NCBI GenBank assembly: GCA_024679635.1
Contig: JAIBDA010000012.1
Location: forward strand, 1-19,945
Length of the DNA: 19,945 nt
Direction: 5' to 3'
Origin: Amphritea sp.
Lineage (GTDB): Bacteria > Pseudomonadota > Gammaproteobacteria > Pseudomonadales > Nitrincolaceae
Shown piece by piece: positions 7,556 to 15,267 of the stretch. Within the stretch, counting starts at the first letter, position 1. Every line of letters begins with the position of its first letter. Under the pieces are notes generated by a model. That model saw only the letters and a list, made by a program, of their open reading frames with translations, did no database searches and was not told the DNA's origin. A program made the position numbers and the translations under genes.

Positions 7556-7578
7556 CTTTATATAAGAGCTTTATATAA
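7556..7578 (-). promoter_or_regulatory. Tandem TTATATAAAG repeats in the dapD leader, possible promoter element
   Basis: Read on the minus strand, the 10-mer TTATATAAAG occurs twice, at 7569-7578 and 7556-7565, with a 13-base period, 33 to 55 bases before the dapD start. Both copies contain -10-like TATA sequences. The spacer (7524-7603) is far more AT-rich than its surroundings, which suggests that dapD has its own promoter within the cluster. No clear -35 box is paired with it. Confidence 0.35.
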
Positions 7579-7603
7579 AATCTTAGAATCAGAATTTAAA
7601 AAA

Positions 7604-7948
7604 TTATTTGAATAGAGCGTTGTAGTCACTCTCTTTAAAGCCCACCTGGAAACGTCCTTCAAGGCTTAATACCGGGCGCTTAATCAGCGTGGGAGTCGCC
7701 AGCATTTCGCGAACGGCTGCTGCTTCATCAATACTGTTTTTTATACCATCGTCCAGCTGGCGCCAGCTGGTACTGCGTTTATTTAGCAGGGATTCCCAGC
7801 CCAGGGCTGAGACCCACTCGCGTAGCTGTGATTCAGTCAGACCGTCTTTGCGGAAATCATGAAAGCTGAATTCAATGTTATTTGCGGCTAACCAGCGCTG
7901 TGCTTTTTTAACTGTATCGCAATTGGGAATACCGTATAGCGTCGTCAT
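7604..7948 (-). CDS. ArsC/Spx-family small protein (YffB-like)
   Basis: The 114-residue thioredoxin-fold protein is of the ArsC/Spx/YffB family. It begins MTTLYGIPNCDTVKKAQRWL with a single active-site-like cysteine, C10, in the position of the ArsC nucleophile, and keeps the PTLIKRPVL segment with the cis-proline. It lacks the arsenate reductase CGTSRN context, so arsenate reduction should not be assumed. YffB-type members are glutathione-linked thiol proteins of unclear role. The open frame extends upstream to 8056, but that part overlaps dapC. The ATG at 7946-7948 has TAAGG eight bases ahead, and the dapC stop is ten bases upstream, so the two genes are co-transcribed. Similar genes sit among dap genes in pseudomonads. 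Confidence 0.88.
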   Translation of the reverse strand: MTTLYGIPNCDTVKKAQRWLAANNIEFSFHDFRKDGLTESQLREWVSALGWESLLNKRSTSWRQLDDGIKNSIDEAAAVREMLATPTLIKRPVLSLEGRFQVGFKESDYNALFK

Positions 7949-7958
7949 GATCTGTGCC

Positions 7959-9176
7959 TTAATCCTTGAGTGACTCAACATACCGGCGAATCCGCCAAGC
8001 GCCTTCAATACACTCATCCAGAGTAGCAACCAGTGCCATACGTACACGGCCGGCACCGGGAAGGTTACCTTCCTGATCTTCCCGGGAAACGTAGCTGCCA
8101 GGCAATACGGTTAGATTTTGCTGTTCAAAAAGCCCTTGAGCAAAAAGATCATCAGCAATGGGGGTTCCTGCCCAAAGATAGAAACCTGCATCGGGGAATT
8201 TAACATCCATTACCGGCTCCAGGATTTCAACGACAGCGGCAAACTTTTCACGATACTTATCGCGGTTTTCAAGCACATGGGCTTCATCATTCCATGCGGC
8301 GATGCTTGCCAGCTGGGTTGGCAGAGACATGGCGCAGCCGTGATAAGTGCGATAGCTGGTGAATGGTTTAATTAGTTTTGCATCACCGGCTACAAATCCA
8401 GATCTCAGTCCCGGCAGGTTGGAGCGTTTAGAAAGACTGTGAAACACCATGCAGTTCTTGTAGTCATGACGACCTAATTGAGCACAGACTTCCAGTAAGC
8501 CAACCGGTGGCTGCGCTTCGTCGAAATAAATTTCGGAATAGCACTCATCGGATGCGATAACAAAGTCATATTGGTCTGATAGTGCAATTAGCTTAGCCAG
8601 AGTTTCTGCATCTGTCACAGCGCCGGTTGGGTTGCTGGGGGAGCAGAGAAATAATAGCTGGCAACGTTGCCAGGTTTCTTCTGATATAGCATCAAAATCA
8701 GGTACAAAATTATTCTCAGCGGTACAGCTCAGATAGTAGGGCTCAGCACCGGAGAGATAAGCGGCTCCCTCGTAGATCTGATAGAACGGGTTAGGCGACA
8801 GTAACAGAGGCGTTTTACCGTCGGCAGGGTCTCGGTCGATGGCGCATTGGGTAAAGGCAAAGATCGCTTCACGGGTGCCGAGAACTGGCAAAACATTATC
8901 GGCTCCGGTCAGGCTTCCTGTCTGCAGCTTAAAGCGACGAGTGGCCCAGTCGGCGATGGTTTGCCGTAGTTCTATTGTCCCTGCAGTCGTTGGATAGTTT
9001 GCCAGTTTTCCCAGATTGCGGGTGAGCTCATCCATTACAAAGGCCGGAGAAGGGTGCTTTGGTTCGCCAATCGAAAGGGCGATATGGTCAAGGCCGGTCG
9101 GAGGGGTTACCCCGGCCTTTAGCTTAGCCAGTTTTTCAAAAGGGTATGGCTGAAGCTTGTGCAGATCTGGATTCAT
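7959..9176 (-). CDS. dapC: Succinyldiaminopimelate aminotransferase DapC
   Basis: DapC is a PLP-dependent class I/II aminotransferase that converts N-succinyl-2-amino-6-ketopimelate to N-succinyl-LL-diaminopimelate using glutamate, the step between DapD and DapE. The 405-residue protein begins MNPDLHKLQPYPFEKLAKLK and has the IALSIGEPKHPSP motif of DapC. It shows SNPTG (N182), ASDECYSEIY (D210, Y213) and the PLP lysine K250 in HSLSKRSNLPGLRSGF. A substrate-carboxylate arginine lies in the C-terminal GRVRMALV. The ATG has AAGG eight bases upstream. Other class I aminotransferases such as ArgD-like or AlaC-like enzymes are possible, but the neighbouring dapD and dapE make DapC by far the best call. 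A sigma-70-like promoter precedes it. Confidence 0.92.
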   Translation of the reverse strand: MNPDLHKLQPYPFEKLAKLKAGVTPPTGLDHIALSIGEPKHPSPAFVMDELTRNLGKLANYPTTAGTIELRQTIADWATRRFKLQTGSLTGADNVLPVLGTREAIFAFTQCAIDRDPADGKTPLLLSPNPFYQIYEGAAYLSGAEPYYLSCTAENNFVPDFDAISEETWQRCQLLFLCSPSNPTGAVTDAETLAKLIALSDQYDFVIASDECYSEIYFDEAQPPVGLLEVCAQLGRHDYKNCMVFHSLSKRSNLPGLRSGFVAGDAKLIKPFTSYRTYHGCAMSLPTQLASIAAWNDEAHVLENRDKYREKFAAVVEILEPVMDVKFPDAGFYLWAGTPIADDLFAQGLFEQQNLTVLPGSYVSREDQEGNLPGAGRVRMALVATLDECIEGAWRIRRYVESLKD

Positions 9177-9215
9177 TGAAAAGCCTTGTAATTAGCCGCT
9201 GTCAAAAGATCGCAA

Positions 9216-9244
9216 ATTATACCGGATGGAAGCCCGCAGGCCAA
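9216..9244 (-). promoter_or_regulatory. Sigma-70-like promoter for dapC
   Basis: On the minus strand a TTGGCC -35 box (9239-9244) is followed after exactly 17 bases by a perfect TATAAT -10 box (9216-9221). Transcription would start near 9209, giving a leader of about 33 bases before the dapC ATG. This is the best promoter match I found in the window. Confidence 0.7.
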
Positions 9245-9356
9245 TGAAACCGCGAATCTATTGAAGTTTATCTGAAATGGCCGATCACATAAGTGACAAT
9301 TTAGAATGAACGTCATAGGCTTAGATTAACAGATTGGTAGCTGGGAGTTGGTAAGC

Positions 9357-9713
9357 GTGCTTACAGATAGTCGAATACACCCTAGGGTTGAAACTGATTT
9401 TGAGGTGAAGGTGGGTATTCCTGGTGACAATAGTGGTGCCCGGATTATTAGTATGAGTGTGGGTGGTATTGCCATTCGGGGTAACCATCAGCTGGAAGAT
9501 ATACTGAAGCTGGATAATGCGGATGCCAAAGGGGTGTTAGAGCATATAGTCAGTTTCAGTATGCCCGGAGGCGAGTTAAGTGAAATCTGCCGGTTAGTTC
9601 ATGTGCGCAGACTTTCGCAGGAACACTATGAGTTTGGCCTGAAGTTTATCGACCTGAACCCTCAGGATACGGTAATCATAGCGGATTATGTTGATCGCCA
9701 TAGGCGCGGATGA
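9357..9713 (+). CDS. PilZ-domain protein, probable c-di-GMP effector
   Basis: The 118-residue protein consists of a single PilZ domain. The RxxxR motif is R6-I-H-P-R10. The second motif, usually D/N-x-S-x-x-G, appears as S32-x-S34-x-x-G37 (SMSVGG), so its first residue is atypical. A late FGLKFIDL strand is typical of the fold. PilZ domains bind cyclic di-GMP and usually act on motility, adhesion or polysaccharide output. The partner here is unknown. The frame is open from a TTG at 9348, but GGGAG (9343-9347) touches that codon and lies nine bases before the GTG at 9357, so I choose the GTG. The gene is monocistronic and ends in a shared terminator. Confidence 0.85.
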   Translation: MLTDSRIHPRVETDFEVKVGIPGDNSGARIISMSVGGIAIRGNHQLEDILKLDNADAKGVLEHIVSFSMPGGELSEICRLVHVRRLSQEHYEFGLKFIDLNPQDTVIIADYVDRHRRG

Positions 9714-9735
9714 TTGAGGTCAAATATAAGTAGAA

Positions 9736-9756
9736 AAGCCCGGCTAAGCCGGGCTT
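9736..9756. terminator. Bidirectional rho-independent terminator between the PilZ gene and the RND pump gene
   Basis: AAGCCCGGC (9736-9744) pairs perfectly with GCCGGGCTT (9748-9756) around TAA, a 9-bp GC-rich stem. T-rich bases follow on both strands (TTCGTTT on plus; TTTTC on minus when the flanking As are read). It lies 22 bases after the PilZ stop and 19 bases after the minus-strand pump stop, so it serves both convergent genes. Confidence 0.85.
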
Positions 9757-9775
9757 CGTTTAGTGATAGCGAGCG

Positions 9776-12700
9776 TTAAATGTTCTGCTGGGCTGCTTTT
9801 CGGGAGGTGGCAGACTTGAAAGTCGCTTTGCCATTTTCCAGCATCACCAAGAGAGAAGGTACAACCAATAAAATAAGCAGTGTGCCAAACGCCAGCCCGA
9901 ATACCAGAGAGGTCGCCATCGGGATCAGGAACTGGGCCTGCAGTGAGGTCTCAAATAAAATGGGTGTCAGGCCTGCAATAGTGGTGAGTGATGTCAGCAG
10001 AACGGCTCGTAGACGCTGGCAGGCAGCTTCTACAATCGCTTTATGAACCCCCATGCCCTGATTACGTAACTTCTGGTAGAAAGTGATCAGTACGATTGAG
10101 TCATTAATAACGATACCCGAGAGTCCAAAAAAACCAAAGATAGACAGGATCGTCAGGTTTTGTCCTGTTAGCAGATGGCCCGCAATAGCACCTGTTAGTC
10201 CGAGAGGGATCGCCAACATTACTGCCAGTGGCCAGCTGTATGATGAGAACACCCAGCTGAGAATGATAAAAATCAGTAGCAGTGCGATCAGCAATCCCAT
10301 TTTCATATCTGCCAGGGTTTCACGCTGGTTTTTATTACGACCTTCAAAGCTGGCCTGTACGCCAAACTCTGAGATTATCTCTTGCAACTTACCAGCGTTC
10401 AGATCGGCGATGATCTCGTTGGCATTGGCGACGGCCTCATCCAGGTCCGTGGTGACTTTAATGGCCAGCTGTCCGTCGACCCGTTGTAATCGGTCAAGGC
10501 CCTGCTTATCAGAGAATTGAATGACGTTTGCGAGTGGAGCGCTGCTGCCATCGGGTAATAAAATGGGTAAGTTTTCCAATGCGCTGAAACGGTCTCGTTC
10601 ACTGTCAGGCAACACCACTCTGACCTCAATTTCGTCTTCACCCTGGTTAAATAGCTGGACCAGTTGACCATCAAAGGATGCCCGTAACTGACGCCCAACA
10701 GAGTTGAGTGTCAGGCCTGAGGTCTTGCCTGTCGGGGTCAGTTCATAGATCAGCTGAGACTTACCGAACGGCAGGTCATCATCGACATTACTGACACCAT
10801 TATACTGTCGCAAACTGTCCTGCACAGCGAGAGAGGCCTGCTTCAACTTTTCCACATCAGAGCCAACCAGTTTGACCTCAAGAGATTTACCGGGAGGGCC
10901 GGAACGGTTCAGGTCGATGGTGAACTTTTCAATGCCCGCAGGGAGGATTATTTTACTGCGCCAAGTTTTAATAATTTGACTGTTAGTGACTTCACGGCTG
11001 TCGATGGTGGTGAGCTGTACATAAAGTGCGCCAAATTCATCGCCCTTACTAGAGCCCTGGCTGGAACGGCGGCTATTGGTTTTACGGTGTATCTGCAATG
11101 CCATCTTAACCAGGTTGCCACCTAACTCTTCCTCTGTCTGCCGCAGAGTTTGGTCCAGATGCAGGAGGAACTTATCGACCTGATCCGGGCTGCTGCCGGA
11201 AGTGAACTGAATATTGGCGTTCAGGGTTTCCATCTCAACCGCTGGGAAGAAGTTAAATTTTATCCGCCCACTGCTGACCAGCCCGATCGCAATAATGAAA
11301 GCCGCCAGGGCAATGGCTACGGTTATCCAGCGAAACTCGATGGCATTTTCAACCCATCGGCGAAAGCGGCCGTTTTTAAAGTTATTGAAAGCGGTATCTA
11401 GCTTAACCCGGGTTTTGGATGGGTGAAGATCAGTGGCCTTGTGCAGGCTATGGTGCAGGTGGCCGGGAAGAATCAGAAAGCATTCCACAATCGATGCGAC
11501 AATGACACAGATAACCACGGTGGGAATGTCAATCAGAATATTACCGATGATTCCGCCAATGAGCAGCAGAGGCAGGAAGGCTGCAATGGTGGTGAGGGAT
11601 GATGCCATGACCGGGGCAAGCATTCGGTGTGCGCCACCGATAGCGGCCTGAAGTCCCGGTTCACCCATCTGCAGGTGGGTTAGTGTGTCCTCTCCCACCA
11701 CGATGGCGTCATCAACAATGATGCCCAGAGCCATGATCATGCCGAACAGACTGATCATGTTGATACTGCCGCCAATACCGTAAAGTACCGCCAGCGTAGC
11801 CATAAATGAGATCGGGATACCCACGGTAACCCAGAAAGCGACCCGGGCATTCAGGAATAAAAAGAGGGTGGCGATGACCAGCACCAAGCCGCCCAGCCCG
11901 TTTTTTACCAGTAGATTAATACGGTCCTGAATCGCGACATAGCCCTCATCGAATGCGATCAACTGAATGTCAGGGGGTAACGTTGGCTGACGCTCTTCCA
12001 TCCATTCACGCATTAATCCGGCTGCTTTAAGCGTGTCGTCGTTCTCGGTCCGGCGTAACAGTAACTGAATAGCGGGTTGGCCCCGGTAGGTGAGAAAGGT
12101 CTGATTATCCTGGTTGCGCCAGTCAATAGCCGCAACATCCCCCAGACGAAGTAGCTGGCCATCTTTATTGGTAATGAGTGGCAGCTGGCTGAAACCCTCA
12201 ACATCCCGTTGCTGGCTGAGGCTGCGAATCTGTCGCGAGCCGTCTCCCTGTGCGGCAGTGCCGGCAGGTAAATCAACGCTACGCTGATTGATAATCGTAG
12301 CAACATCACTCAGGCTGAGTCCCAGTTCATGCAGTCGGCTGGAGGAGATCTGAATAGCGATCTCTTCTTCGGGCATGCCGACAAAGTCGATTTTTCGAAT
12401 CCCTTTCTGTAGCAGTTCCCGTTCGAATTGACGGGCCAGAACTCTTAGTTCCTGTTGGGTTGCGGCGGTGCTGGTGATGAGTATTCTGGCGATATCGTCG
12501 TAACGGATCACCTGTTGTACGATTGGTTTTTCAGAATCTGCTGGCAGGTTGGTAATGCCATCGACTTTCTGTTTTACCTCGTCAAGGATGTAGGCGATAT
12601 CGCTGTTCTCTTCCAGTTCGAGACGGATAGAGGCAGATCCCTGAGTCGCTGTTGAATACAGTGAATCTATCCCATTAACTGATTTCAGTTCCCGTTCAAT

Positions 12701-12922
12701 CGGTAGAATTATAGAGCTTTCTACATCTTCTGCTGCCGCACCGCTCCAGGGCACGGCGATGGTAATAATATCCAGCTCAAAACTGGGGAAAAACTGAGTG
12801 TTGAGTTTTTTTAACCCCCATATTCCGGCCAGAATCATAAGCATCATCAGCAGGTTAGATGCGACTCTGTGTTCAGTAAACAGGGTGATCAGGTTCTTGA
12901 GTGGCCCATGGCTCTGCGACAT
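9776..12922 (-). CDS. RND-family multidrug/solute efflux pump, inner-membrane subunit
   Basis: The 1048-residue protein belongs to the AcrB-like hydrophobe/amphiphile RND family, proton-driven trimeric pumps. It shows TM1 near residues 20-40, a large periplasmic loop, and the TM4 proton-relay pair D404-D405 (GIIVDDAIVVGED, at AcrB D407/D408 positions). A second periplasmic loop follows, then a second TM bundle with SIFGFFGLSGIVINDSIVL and TTIAGLTPILFE. The length matches AcrB (~1050). Substrates cannot be read from sequence. It lies three bases after its adaptor gene, forming a two-gene operon without an outer-membrane channel gene, so it probably uses a TolC-type protein encoded elsewhere. 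It ends at the two-way terminator. Confidence 0.93.
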   Translation of the reverse strand: MSQSHGPLKNLITLFTEHRVASNLLMMLMILAGIWGLKKLNTQFFPSFELDIITIAVPWSGAAAEDVESSIILPIERELKSVNGIDSLYSTATQGSASIRLELEENSDIAYILDEVKQKVDGITNLPADSEKPIVQQVIRYDDIARILITSTAATQQELRVLARQFERELLQKGIRKIDFVGMPEEEIAIQISSSRLHELGLSLSDVATIINQRSVDLPAGTAAQGDGSRQIRSLSQQRDVEGFSQLPLITNKDGQLLRLGDVAAIDWRNQDNQTFLTYRGQPAIQLLLRRTENDDTLKAAGLMREWMEERQPTLPPDIQLIAFDEGYVAIQDRINLLVKNGLGGLVLVIATLFLFLNARVAFWVTVGIPISFMATLAVLYGIGGSINMISLFGMIMALGIIVDDAIVVGEDTLTHLQMGEPGLQAAIGGAHRMLAPVMASSLTTIAAFLPLLLIGGIIGNILIDIPTVVICVIVASIVECFLILPGHLHHSLHKATDLHPSKTRVKLDTAFNNFKNGRFRRWVENAIEFRWITVAIALAAFIIAIGLVSSGRIKFNFFPAVEMETLNANIQFTSGSSPDQVDKFLLHLDQTLRQTEEELGGNLVKMALQIHRKTNSRRSSQGSSKGDEFGALYVQLTTIDSREVTNSQIIKTWRSKIILPAGIEKFTIDLNRSGPPGKSLEVKLVGSDVEKLKQASLAVQDSLRQYNGVSNVDDDLPFGKSQLIYELTPTGKTSGLTLNSVGRQLRASFDGQLVQLFNQGEDEIEVRVVLPDSERDRFSALENLPILLPDGSSAPLANVIQFSDKQGLDRLQRVDGQLAIKVTTDLDEAVANANEIIADLNAGKLQEIISEFGVQASFEGRNKNQRETLADMKMGLLIALLLIFIILSWVFSSYSWPLAVMLAIPLGLTGAIAGHLLTGQNLTILSIFGFFGLSGIVINDSIVLITFYQKLRNQGMGVHKAIVEAACQRLRAVLLTSLTTIAGLTPILFETSLQAQFLIPMATSLVFGLAFGTLLILLVVPSLLVMLENGKATFKSATSRKAAQQNI

Positions 12923-12925
12923 AAC

Positions 12926-14224
12926 TTACTCCGTCCCAGTTGCAACAGGGATGGGTTGGCTGCCTGCAACTTCAACCAGAAGACCGGTGATGGCATTGGG
13001 CAGCTGAGTCACCAGAATTTGATCGCCGGGTTGAATGACAGTGCTGCGCACCAGCACTTTTGACTGACCGTTACTATCACGGATATCGCCTATTCTTTCT
13101 ATCGTACTGGCCTGTAGCCGGCTTTCATTCAGGGTATACACTCTTTCTGTTCCAAAGATCGCCTGGGGCGGCAATGCCAGAAGGTTTTCCTGCTCGGGCA
13201 TGGTCAGATTAAGGGATAAAGAGCGTCCTGGTTCGCCGCGATAGTCATCGGAATTGATACGGAACAGTGCATCAACGCCAGCGCTGCCGCTGTTGACCGC
13301 AGCGGCAAGTCGCTCGAGGGTGAGAGACAGGGGTTGGCCGTCGAGTATCGCGGTGGCGATAATCTCTTCGCCTTTGTTCAGTTGTTGATGAATTTGTGGC
13401 AGGTAACGACTTGGAATCTGGGAACGAACCTCCAGAGAGCTAAGATTATAGATCGTTAGTAGAGCATCACCGCTGCGAACCCGCTCACCTGCGGCCACTT
13501 TGATCTCTGCAATTCGACCGGTAAACGGAGCCCTTATCTGGCTTCGTTCCAGGTCCAGTGCAGCGCTGTCTCGTTGTGCCGTCGCTTGTTTAAGCTGAGC
13601 GGTTAGTTGTGCCAGCTGATTGGGATAGTCGTTGATGGACTGTTGGCGGCTGTTCAGGGATAGTGCCTGCTGTTGTGTTGTTCTGCGGGCATCATCCAGC
13701 TGATTCTGGCTGGCTAATTTACGCGTACTAAGGTCCTGATAACGTTCTAGTGTTCGTTGTGTAAGACGAACCAGTTCCTTCTCAATTTTCAGCGCTTTAA
13801 GGTTAGACTGGTAGCGTACCTTTTCGGCTTCAATGGAGGCTTCAATGCGCTCAACATCGGCTTGTTTCTGGGTGAGTGCAAGAGAGGCGTCGCGGTTATC
13901 CAGCTGTATGAGCAGTTGTCCAGCGGCTACTTTTTTACCTTCTGAGGTATTACGGCTTTCAATATAGGCATTTATCGACGAAGAGAGTGTGCTACTGGAA
14001 GGGGATTCTATTCGACCATAGAGTGACAGTTGGGGGGAGAAGGTAGCGAATTCTGCTTCAATAACTTTTACGGTCCATACTTTTTCTTTTACGGGCTTGG
14101 ATGGCGCGGTGGGCTTGGTTGCCTTTAATGCGATAAATATTAGCACAGCACCCATTATTATCAGTATTGGGAGCATCCAGTGCTTATTGCTATGGTAAAA
14201 GGATCTATCTGTCTGTTCAGCCAT
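12926..14224 (-). CDS. RND efflux periplasmic adaptor (membrane fusion protein)
   Basis: This 432-residue adaptor links the RND pump to an outer-membrane channel. It has a hydrophobic anchor at residues about 16-33 with no lipobox, so it is held by an N-terminal helix rather than a lipid. A split lipoyl/barrel-sandwich hybrid domain follows (IESRNTSEGKKVAAGQLLIQ at ~88-107 and RAPFTGRIAEIKVAAGERV at ~231-249). Between the halves lies a long coiled-coil hairpin (about 112-225, many Q, A, L and R). A beta-barrel and a membrane-proximal domain complete it. It is the first gene of the operon, and the pump gene starts three bases after its stop. The spacer ahead of it carries an inverted repeat that could be an operator. 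Confidence 0.92.
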   Translation of the reverse strand: MAEQTDRSFYHSNKHWMLPILIIMGAVLIFIALKATKPTAPSKPVKEKVWTVKVIEAEFATFSPQLSLYGRIESPSSSTLSSSINAYIESRNTSEGKKVAAGQLLIQLDNRDASLALTQKQADVERIEASIEAEKVRYQSNLKALKIEKELVRLTQRTLERYQDLSTRKLASQNQLDDARRTTQQQALSLNSRQQSINDYPNQLAQLTAQLKQATAQRDSAALDLERSQIRAPFTGRIAEIKVAAGERVRSGDALLTIYNLSSLEVRSQIPSRYLPQIHQQLNKGEEIIATAILDGQPLSLTLERLAAAVNSGSAGVDALFRINSDDYRGEPGRSLSLNLTMPEQENLLALPPQAIFGTERVYTLNESRLQASTIERIGDIRDSNGQSKVLVRSTVIQPGDQILVTQLPNAITGLLVEVAGSQPIPVATGTE

Positions 14225-14267
14225 TACTTGTCCATCTGTATGCCGGAATTAGGTACATTCAGAAATC

Positions 14268-14273
14268 ATAATA
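14268..14273 (-). promoter_or_regulatory. Possible -10 box for the efflux operon
   Basis: TATTAT on the minus strand lies 43 bases upstream of the adaptor start. No good -35 box is found at 16-18 bases. It sits just downstream (minus sense) of the inverted repeat at 14295-14319, a sensible layout for a repressor or activator site. The assignment is tentative. Confidence 0.25.
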
Positions 14274-14294
14274 CATCTCTTTGAGCGCGTAAGT

Positions 14295-14319
14295 AGAATT
14301 GTTCGTCCTTTACAATTCT
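14295..14319. promoter_or_regulatory. Inverted repeat in the efflux/hydrolase divergent spacer, candidate operator
   Basis: AGAATTGT (14295-14302) and ACAATTCT (14312-14319) form a perfect 8-bp dyad with a nine-base spacer. Similarity extends outward as GTA on each side with one offset base. It lies 71 bases before the adaptor gene and 79 before the hydrolase gene. No T-tract follows, so it is unlikely to be a terminator. No regulator gene is adjacent, so any binding protein is encoded elsewhere. Confidence 0.45.
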
Positions 14320-14397
14320 TTACCAGATGGTAGCGTTAGAGACTTATATCTGCCTTCCTTACGTAATAAGCAGAATTTCAGATGACAGGAGATTGTA

Positions 14398-15267
14398 ATG
14401 CGAACCCGATCGGTGATGGCGCTCGACCCTCTTGGATTCCATCGGATTGTATATCACGAATGGGGTAGTGCAGATAATGACCGGGTGTTGGTCTGTGTAC
14501 ATGGTCTGGCCCGTAACAGTCGTGATTTTGATGAGCTGGCGCGGGCGCTTTCCCGTGATTACCGGGTGATCTGCCCGGATATGCCGGGGCGGGGAGAAAG
14601 CGACTGGCTTTCTCCGGGCGTTAATTACGACATCCCCCGCTATATGAGTGATATGGCCACGCTGTTAGCTCGTTTAGATGTAGATCAGGTGGATTGGATC
14701 GGTACCTCTATGGGAGGCATTATTGGCACCTGTCTGGCAGCACTGCCCAACTCTCCCATTCGAACGTTGGTGCTGAATGATATCGGCAGCTTTGTCAGTA
14801 AAGAGTCCTTGAAAAGGATTGCCGGGTACGTTGGTGATCATCGTTTTGGTTCACTATCAGAGCTTGAACAATATATGCGTTCAACCTATACCGCCTATAA
14901 AAATCTGGATGATACTCAGTGGCAACATCTGGTTAAATATGGTCACAGAGTGACTGGCGAAGGGGAGTTTGGTCTGCATTATGACCCTCGCCTGGCGGAA
15001 GGGACTCAGGAGGCGCAGCATCAGGATATAGATCTGGAACCTCTATGGGCGCAGGTTAAGTGTCCGCAAATGCTGATTTGGGGAGATCAGTCCGACGTAT
15101 TAACCGCTGATACCGTTGAACGGATGCAGACCTTGCGTCCCGATCTTGATCTTTATCAGATACCGGGCATAACTCATGCACCTTCGCTGATGGAAGCTGA
15201 TCAGATCGTAGCGATACAGCAATGGCTGCGTAATAACCGAGCCCACAAGCCGGATGAGGTGTCATGA
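14398..15267 (+). CDS. Alpha/beta-fold hydrolase
   Basis: The 289-residue cytosolic protein has the alpha/beta hydrolase fold. An oxyanion HG appears at 35-36 (CVHGLARNSRDF), the GRGESDW turn at 64-70, and the nucleophile elbow GTSMGG with S104. An acid lies at D233 in IWGDQSDVL and the catalytic histidine H260 in ITHAPSL. The complete triad indicates an active esterase, lipase-like or related hydrolase, but the substrate is not deducible. The ATG at 14398 has AGGAG six bases ahead, a strong ribosome site. Its stop overlaps the kinase start by four bases (ATGA, 15264-15267), showing translational coupling and suggesting a shared pathway. Confidence 0.9.
   Translation: MRTRSVMALDPLGFHRIVYHEWGSADNDRVLVCVHGLARNSRDFDELARALSRDYRVICPDMPGRGESDWLSPGVNYDIPRYMSDMATLLARLDVDQVDWIGTSMGGIIGTCLAALPNSPIRTLVLNDIGSFVSKESLKRIAGYVGDHRFGSLSELEQYMRSTYTAYKNLDDTQWQHLVKYGHRVTGEGEFGLHYDPRLAEGTQEAQHQDIDLEPLWAQVKCPQMLIWGDQSDVLTADTVERMQTLRPDLDLYQIPGITHAPSLMEADQIVAIQQWLRNNRAHKPDEVS

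Noticed and set aside
7949..8056. 36-codon N-terminal extension of the ArsC/Spx-like gene
   Set aside because: It overlaps the dapC 3' end, has no ribosome site and precedes the natural family start MTTLYGIPNC, which has TAAGG at good spacing.
9090..9119. Hairpin AAGGCCGG/CCGGCCTT within dapC codons 20-29 after several lysine codons, resembling a lysine attenuator
   Set aside because: It lies in coding sequence whose residues (PYPFEKL...AGVTPP) look conserved for the protein family, has no T-tract, and no leader peptide or anti-terminator is visible.
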